Source of the DNA: Blastocystis sp. Blastoise
Lineage: Eukaryota > Sar > Bigyra > Opalinata > Blastocystidae
Length of the DNA stretch: 64,000 nt
NCBI GenBank assembly: GCA_039096225.1
Contig: JBBPEB010000032.1
Span: forward strand, 476,501 to 540,500
Direction: 5' to 3'
In this document: one piece after another, positions 54,975 to 64,000 of the stretch
How positions within the stretch are numbered: position 1 is the first letter of the stretch
Layout: every line of letters starts with the position of its first letter
Position numbers and translations under genes: made by a program
The notes under the pieces: model-generated
The model's database searches: none
The model's input: only the letters and a program-made list of their open reading frames with translations
What the model was told of the DNA's origin: nothing

Positions 54975-55202
54975 TTGTCTGATATTCTTCTATATATATA
55001 TGAATTGAAAATATGAATAACAATCTATTCTGAAATGAGATTGGAACAGTGAAACCAAAACAAAAATGTTTTTTAAATTGTGTAGATTTTTCTAGTTTTA
55101 TTCAATTTTTCTCTATGAACAATAGAATAATCTTGATTTCGCCTTTTGTGTACTTATTTTTTGTTTTCTCTTTATATAAACTATATATCATACGTTTATT
55201 TC
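54975..55202. promoter_or_regulatory. Divergent intergenic region (inferred promoters)
   Basis: 228 bp between TAF5 (-) and the zinc-ribbon gene (+). A possible 5'-UTR intron of TAF5 ends TATATAG near 54990. Confidence 0.3.
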
Positions 55203-56736
55203 ATGATGAAAAGTATCCAATTATGCTTATCCTTAAAGAAAGAACTGATTCATTCGGTATCAAGTCGCTCTATGTCATATATGTCACTCAATTATAATAC
55301 TTTACGATCAAGGCATTCAGAATTATTTAGATATATTCCTGATAAATTCAAAGAAATGATGAGAATTAAAGTAATTAAATTTGATGAACCAATGCCCTGG
55401 AAATGTGAAGGATATCCATCTCATATATTCTTAGACACTTTTCAGAATCAATTAAGCAGATATTCACAATATGGAGAATGTATTTACTATTTGTATAAAA
55501 GATATTACACACCAATCTAGTTGTATGTCCAGAGTGTTTTCCAAATAAGATCCTTCTACGGCAATATTTATCTACAGTTCATCCTAGATCTATTGCTTAT
55601 TGGGATTATGAACGAAATCATTTCATAGATCCTTGGAATGTCTATCAGAATAGTCGTGATCAAGTTTGGTGGAAATGCCCTTGCAATGAAGATCATCATT
55701 ATTTACAGAATATCAATACTGCTGTTCGAAATAACTTTAGAGGTATGTAATTATTTTTTATAACTTTTTGTTGTTGATTTTTTTTTTCTTGGATTATTAT
55801 CATAGATATATATAATCATTAACTTTTATAAATTTGAATACATAAAGATCTATATATGTGTATAGGATGCCCATATTGTGATAAGCAACGAAATACTGAT
55901 GTAGAAACTAATAATGAATCCATTAGGTATATATAGTATATTTTTTGTTATTATTGTTAGTTTTTAATATTACTATTATTACTGTTATTATTATAAAAAA
56001 AAATCTATTATATTCTATATATAAATTTAATACATAGAAATACACAGTCAAAATTATTAAAGGATTTATTTCCAGAAATATATGAAGAATTCGATATCGA
56101 ATTAAATCCTTATTTGAATCGAGACACAATTACTGCAAAATGTAACGAATATGTTCAATGGAAATGTCGTCATAATCCCACTCATATTTGGCGGGCACAA
56201 GTGTGTAATCGAACAAAACCTAATTCTTGTATATTATATATATAATATTTATTATATGAATTATATTGAAATTAAAGTTCAATTATTGATTTCTAATAAT
56301 AATAATAATGTATAAAATATTCTATTATTATTATTATTATTATTGTTATATATATATATAGCGTGTCCCTATTGTAATGGTAGCTATTTACAAACACAAA
56401 ACTCATTTCAAGCATTATTCCCGCGATTAGCAGAAGAATTTGATTCGGACTTAAATTCTCTGAAAGCCTCTGAATATCATCCTTATAGTAATCAACGTGT
56501 TTGGTGGAAATGCCGCGAGAATTCAAATCATGTTTGGGAAGATACGATTTCTAGAAGAACTCAAGGATCTGGTATAAATATATTAATAATTTAATTTAAT
56601 TATCTTCTTTTCTTAATATTTATAAGTAATATTAGTTTTTTTAAATAAATATTCATATCTTTTTTAGAATATATATACATAATAAATATATATTATTATT
56701 TTATATAGAATTTATTATCTAATGAATAATCCATAA

Positions 56737-56782
<46 letters not shown>

Positions 56783-57249
56783 CCTATATGTCTTCATGAT
56801 AAAAATAAAAAACATCCAAAAATATATATAAATACACTTCCTGATTTTATATCCTTAATCTATAGCAATTCAAAGAATCAAAGAAATGCTCAATGGAACC
56901 CCAAAAATGATGCTATTCTTTCTATATATAAATCAAATGCTTCATTATTATCTGAAAATAACCGTGATTATCAATCGTTAACAACAAAATCAAGAAAGTC
57001 TCTTTATTGGTATTGTAATAAACATAATTACATATATAAATGTTCAGTAGTTCAAATGTATACTGCGTATATAAATGGTATGTATATATATAATATTATA
57101 TTATATATTTATTTTGATCAAAATAAATTTTAAATCTGAATCTTTTTTTAAATAAATATATAAATATATATAAATATATAGGAAGTCCAAAATGTCCTTT
57201 GTGTTTAAAGGATATAAATATGGGTTTACTTAATAATCATCCTGATTAA
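55203..57249 (+). CDS. Repeated treble-clef zinc-ribbon protein (DUF4379/PF14311 type)
   Basis: Exons about 55203-55479, 55521-55742, 55866-55926, 56038-56228, 56362-56571, 56778-57077, 57182-57249. Four or five units of about 60-70 residues share the pattern P-x-x-x-x-(E/Y)(W/F)D...N-x-x-x...V-W-W-K-C-x-x-x-x-x-H-x-W...C-P-x-C. Examples: HPRSIAYWDYERN, QVWWKCPCNEDHH, GCPYCDKQ; FPEIYEEFDIELNPY, YVQWKCRHNPTHIW, CPYCNGSY; FPRLAEEFDSDLN, RVWWKCRENSNHVWED, CPICLHDK; last CPLCLKD. This is the treble-clef zinc-ribbon family often seen with Vsr-like nucleases in bacteria. Function is unknown; nucleic-acid binding is likely. The Ser/Arg/Leu-rich N-terminus (MKSIQLCLSLKKELIHSVSS) could be a mitochondrial targeting peptide. 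The start codon is uncertain. Confidence 0.82.
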
Positions 57250-57531
57250 ATATATATATATATTTATATATAATTTGTTTAGTTATAATATATTCATAAA
57301 TAATCAATAGTCATATTAATACCAACCCCATAATAAATATATATAATTAAATCTGTAATTATTCACTTTGTCAGTAGTTACAAAAGAAAACATTCTTTTA
57401 AATTTTAGCAACAAACAACAATACATATATCTAGACTACAGTTTTCTTTATAATAAAAAACATTTGAAAAAATAAAAAAAATCGTAAGTATGAAATAATG
57501 ATTATTTATAAAATGAATAATATAAATTTCT

Positions 57532-60340
<2,809 letters not shown>

Positions 60341-60663
60341 CTCTATAATGTGTATATCAATAAGAAGAATAAGAATAACATATATACTCTTTTATTTATT
60401 CAAACACTAATAAATAATAAATAAAATGATTTCAAAAAAAACAATGAAAAAATACATCTCTCTCCATGATTTGATTGGATGATTATTCCACTTCTCTTTG
60501 GAGAAATGAAATTCACATTGATTTTTTTAATTTTGTATAGGATGGTTTGCAATGGTTATAATGAGATAGTCTATGTAACTATATATATATACTCATCTAT
60601 ATAATATCTAGTTTGTCCATTTATTGATTCATAATAAAATTGCAAATTACACAAGCACCGCCA
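60341..60663. other. Divergent intergenic region
   Basis: 323 bp between the type II membrane-protein start and the next small ORF. No clear motif. Confidence 0.4.
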
Positions 60664-60873
60664 AATGAATTTCTTTGCTCATATCTTTCGGTAATCATTA
60701 TTTTGATTTATTTGATTGATTTCGATTGCTCTGAGGAATATTTTAGGTTGATTAGAAGTATAGAAGAATTAAAGGCAGTTATGGAATATAAAAAAACGTT
60801 TTCAACTATCAATAAAAGTGATCTAGATAGTAACCTAATAGTGAAATTTATATTAGATGCAGATTCACAATAA
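60664..60873 (+). CDS. Small hypothetical protein, two exons, possibly more
   Basis: ATG 60664, MNFFAHIFR, intron 60690-60746 (GTAATC to TTTTAG), then LIRSIEELKAVMEYKK and on to TAA at 60873; 50 residues. SIEELKAVMEYKK recalls the first helix of thioredoxin-like proteins but the rest does not fit. Downstream, 60961-61038 reads SIDLWKFMDKYPLLRAF and ends RKKSI at a TGA, preceded by a good acceptor TCTCTTAG; I could not find an in-frame join to it. The gene may be longer than given here. Confidence 0.35.
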   Translation, partial: NEFLCSYLSVIIILIYLIDFDCSEEYFRLIRSIEELKAVMEYKKTFSTINKSDLDSNLIVKFILDADSQ

Positions 60874-61757
60874 GATAACTATAATTCAAGGGAAACGCAC
60901 AATTCGTGTTATATAGTTATTTGAGTTCCTATACGTATACTGTTTCGTTCAGTCTCTTAGTATTGATTTATGGAAATTTATGGATAAATATCCTTTATTA
61001 AGAGCATTTCAAAATGAAATTAGAAAGAAAAGTATTTGAAATGCAATATAAGCTTTCTGACTACATGAAATAGAGTCAAGAAACAAAGAGATAATAAAAT
61101 GATATCGATGATATACTTTATAGAGACAATTTTTAGAAAAACATCGCGAATTCTGTTCAAATAAGCTAGTCTAATTTTTTATTATGTAACTAAGTTTAGG
61201 AATTTGTTTTTAGTCATAATTCATTATTCTCATGTCGAATACAACTGTTTCTCTAAATATATTAAATAATCGATTTCCAGGTGAAATATGATATACATGA
61301 TCGTATAATGACTATATGAAATATCCAACTTATAATTGATTCCTGTACTAGAATATCATTTACAATTAGTAAAAGAACAAAATAAATAGAAATATGGAAT
61401 GATGGGAAATGCCGAAGTTCAACTTGATGTTTTCAATTCAACCCTTTTAAGCCAATTATTTACGATAATCAATAACAACCTATCAAATGTCATAAAATGA
61501 AGACCATTATCCAATCAAAAAGAAGAGAACTCAGGTTTTCCATATTCAAATAGAAGTTCTTTTTCTGGAGGATTGTGTTAGTGTATTTGCCTTATAAGAA
61601 TCGATATCTTGGGAAATAATGTAAGAATAGCGGTGTTTTAGAGGAAAAATCAAGGAAAATTCTTAAACTCAAACCTCATTATTAAAACCATACGAAACTA
61701 CGATCTATCCAAGATTTTTATTGATTCTTATATATTAAAAACAACAACAAAGTTAAG
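60874..61757. other. Intergenic region, possible lost or unplaced exon
   Basis: 884 bp before the FNT gene. Apart from the exon-like 60961-61038 I see no coding character. Composition is less repetitive than introns. Confidence 0.45.
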
Positions 61758-62453
61758 ATGAGTAGCGTTAAAAAGCCTATTGATAATATTGAAGACATGG
61801 CAAGAGGTGCTCCAAAGAAAGCTGACATCAGAATTGATCGTCTTTTTGTTTCTTCTATGCTTGCTGGTGCTTATATTGGTATTGGTGGTACTGTAGCTGC
61901 TGTATGTGCTTCTGGTCACACAAATGCTGTTGTATCCAAAATTCTTTTCAGCTTATTTTTCCCTATTGCTCTTACAATTGTTGCCATCGGTATATATGCA
62001 TTGGAATTTACATTTATATATAAGTTTCTAATCATTGTAACTATTTTGCGTATATATAGCTGGTTCTGAATTATTCACTGGTAACGTTGGATCTATGACT
62101 TATGGTTTATTAGGAAAAACAACTACTTGGATGCAAGTTCTTAAAAGTCTTCTTGTTTCTTATATAGGTAACTTTGTTGGATCTTCTTTATTTGTCTGGT
62201 GTATTATGGTTCCTTGTGGTACATTTGATAGTGATCCTTATAAAAGTTGGGTAGTGAATCTCGCTGTAACTAAAACAACATATTCTTGGGGAAGAGCTTT
62301 AATGAAAGGTATTGCTTGTAATTGGCTTGTCAATCTTGCTCTTTGGATGGCTGCATTCTATAGTGATGCTGTTAATAAGGCTGTTTGTATTTGGGTAGCT
62401 ATATTTTCTTTCTGTGCTCTTGGATTTGAACATAGTGTTGCCAATATGACTAT

Positions 62454-62512
<59 letters not shown>

Positions 62513-62784
62513 CTATTATATTATATACTATTATATTATATTATATACTATTATATTATATTATATACTATTATATTATATTATATACTCTTATATACTA
62601 TTATATACTATTATATATTATTCTTATGTAACTTTATAGATTCCTCTTGGTATTCATTATGGTACTGTTACTTGGGGTCAATATTTATGGAATAATCTTA
62701 TTCCTGTCACTTTAGGTAATATGATTGGAGGTAGTTTATTAGTTGCTCTTCTTTACTGGTATATATATATTATTATTATTATTA

Positions 62785-62837
<53 letters not shown>

Positions 62838-62902
62838 GGTATATTCTTGGTTCTCCTGATGCTTCTAAAGATAGAAAGAGTGAACGAAAAAATCTTGTAT
62901 AA
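61758..62902 (+). CDS. Formate/nitrite transporter family (FNT) channel
   Basis: Exons 61758-61989, 62060-62454, 62640-62758, 62839-62902 give 269 residues, the usual FNT size with six membrane helices. Hallmarks: GAYIGIGGTVA, GSELFTGNVGSMTYG (the helix-breaking loop lining the pore), NLALWMAAF, GFEHSVANMT (conserved EHSVANM) and GNMIGGSLLVALLYW. FNT proteins form pentamers that pass formate, nitrite, lactate or hydrosulfide with protons. The eukaryotic members (Plasmodium, algae, fungi) transport mainly lactate or formate/nitrite; substrate cannot be assigned here. Codon use is strongly biased, suggesting high expression. Confidence 0.95.
62455..62620. repeat. (TA)n then TATACTATTATAT repeats, intron
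   Basis: A (TA)25 run at the donor side followed by a 13-20 bp TATACTATTATATTA periodicity, in the FNT intron 62455-62639. Confidence 0.85.
62765..62838. repeat. (TTA)n microsatellite intron
   Basis: About 22 TTA units make up the last FNT intron from GTATATATATTA to TTATAG. Confidence 0.9.
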
Positions 62903-63418
62903 TTGATACATATATATTAATATATATATATATATATAATTATTTCTTGTAAATTCATTATACTCTATTGATATTCTATACTCTACCTACTTTTATTATT
63001 GATACTATTGTTTCGTTGATCTGTTTATTGTCTTCATTCAAAATTATAAATTTATATCTTACACAAAATTATTTATGTTTATTAAAGTTATCACATTATG
63101 TAATACTGAGATACAGTTATCTTTTATAAACAAAATATAGAAAGAAAATTTTTATGGCATCCTTATTATTAATTCATAATATATAATGTGGGAATACTTT
63201 TAAATATCTAATAAAGACACCAAACACAGTTATGACACAATAAAAATATGTGGAAGCAACGATATAACCATAATTTTATATCATATTATGAAAAAAAAAT
63301 ATTTATAAATAAACATTAATGATCAAGAATAATATTTAAGAAAATAAATGTAGAAATTAAGTATATATATTTAAAAAAATTGGGTGTATATTTAAGAAAA
63401 GCAAAAGCTTATAATTAT
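62903..63418. other. Convergent 3' intergenic region
   Basis: 516 bp between the stops of FNT (+) and xylulokinase (-). No gene seen. Confidence 0.5.
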
Positions 63419-64000
63419 TTACATTAATTCAATTTCGTGTTTCATATATCGAGGAAGTAGTTGTGTATATACATTATATGCATCAATATTAGGTGTATTT
63501 GATAAAGTAAATGATGATAAATAAGTATTAGTAAGTATATCTACATAAGGTACCTATATATATGTTTAATTATTATTATATTTATTAAATATTTATTTAT
63601 ATATGTTTAATTATTATTATATTTATTAAATATTTATTTATATATGTTTAATTATTATTATATTTATTAATATTTATTTATATATGTTTAATTATTATTA
63701 TATTTATTAAATATTTATTTATATATGTGATATATAATAAAATATAGTATATATAGTATACAATAAATAAATATATAAACAAATATATATATACATATTG
63801 TTGTTTCGTATAGCATATATATCCATGAAGAGCTCTAAAGGCTGCTCCTAAAGAAGCAGAGTCACTTTGTTTTATAGTATACACAGGACAATTGAAAATA
63901 TCTGATAATATCTATATACAAGAAATTATATATAATAAAAATAAATAATTATCATATATATATATATATTTTATTTACTAGAAAGTATTACTATATATAT
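63419..64000 (-). CDS. XYLB: Xylulokinase-like FGGY sugar kinase, 3' end only
   Basis: Last two exons 63911..63795 and 63553..63419; upstream exons lie beyond the right edge. ILSDIFNCPVYTI and SASLGAAFRALHGY match the C-terminal ATP-binding lobe of eukaryotic xylulokinase, where D-V-F-x-x-P-V-Y and S-x-(G/S)-x-A-x-R-A-x-H-G are conserved. It phosphorylates xylulose to xylulose 5-phosphate for the pentose phosphate pathway. The ending (PRYMKHEIELM) is short and polar. Other FGGY kinases share this lobe; the order PVY...ALHG favours XYLB. Confidence 0.7.
63557..63728. repeat. 41-bp tandem repeat, 4 copies
   Basis: Units begin TATGTTTAATTATTATTATA at 63561, 63602, 63643 and 63683 (one copy has lost a base). 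They fill most of the last xylulokinase intron. Confidence 0.9.

Overview
The window is nuclear DNA of an AT-rich, intron-dense unicellular eukaryote with the standard genetic code (TAA, TAG and TGA all end genes here). It reads as an aerobic or facultatively aerobic protist. It encodes a complex I accessory subunit (NDUFA9), a small TIM chaperone (TIM9), a mitochondrial-type HisRS, a mitochondrial 2'-O-rRNA methyltransferase and Msp1/ATAD1. Most introns are short, start GTATAT, end ATATATAG and are packed with TA, TTA or TAA microsatellites; exons are often 60-150 nt. I could not place the species. A U12-type AT-AC intron in HisRS argues for a lineage that kept the minor spliceosome.

Layout. 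1-5562 (-): 5' part of a giant secreted Ig-like repeat protein, running off the left edge. 6457-8717 (+): short eIF4G. 8884-9474 (-): small coiled-coil protein, perhaps Nup62-like. 10064-10436 (-): MYCBP/AMY-1. 11143-14797 (-): unidentified zinc-ribbon protein with poly-Asn. 15039-15588 (+): prefoldin 6. 15770-18131 (-): HisRS, 13 exons. 18425-21854 (+): multi-pass membrane protein with a Ser/Thr/Pro tail. 22204-22464 (-): TIM9. 22921-24947 (-): NDUFA9. 25653-28069 (-): WDR18/IPI3. 28710-32495 (-): DDX27/DRS1 helicase. 32970-33715 (-): type I membrane protein. 33988-35346 (+): WH1/CRIB-like protein. 36117-37559 (+): RVxF-containing protein with a candidate second U12-type intron. 37847-39192 (+): FtsJ/MRM2. 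39389-39994 (-): calmodulin-like protein. 39995-43161: a 3.2 kb gene-poor stretch. 43162-44493 (-): MORN protein. 44850-45008 (+): doubtful small ORF. 46069-48608 (-): Msp1/ATAD1. 49234-51309 (+): dynamin-like membrane GTPase. 51873-54974 (-): TAF5. 55203-57249 (+): repeated zinc-ribbon protein. 57532-60340 (-): type II membrane protein. 60664-60873 (+): small ORF. 61758-62902 (+): formate/nitrite-family channel. 63419-64000 (-): 3' end of xylulokinase.

The genes form no operon or shared pathway. They are housekeeping genes (translation initiation, ribosome biogenesis, transcription, mitochondrial maintenance) mixed with surface and membrane proteins. DDX27, WDR18 and eIF4G are all linked to ribosome production or use. 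HisRS, MRM2, TIM9, NDUFA9 and Msp1 are mitochondrial. Several pairs are divergent over 250-900 bp gaps.

The most unusual signals are these. (1) A GC-rich, partly palindromic word (roughly TTCCCGYGGGAA or CCGYGRTTAT) recurs more than 20 times in exons and intergenic DNA alike. (2) HisRS carries a near-perfect AT-AC minor intron, and other genes have non-GT-AG or frame-awkward exon joins (NDUFA9, WDR18, Msp1, the RVxF gene). (3) Intron ends are self-complementary (TA)n tracts. Gene models were built by hand from splice signals and conserved motifs; exon ends in the unidentified genes are less certain.
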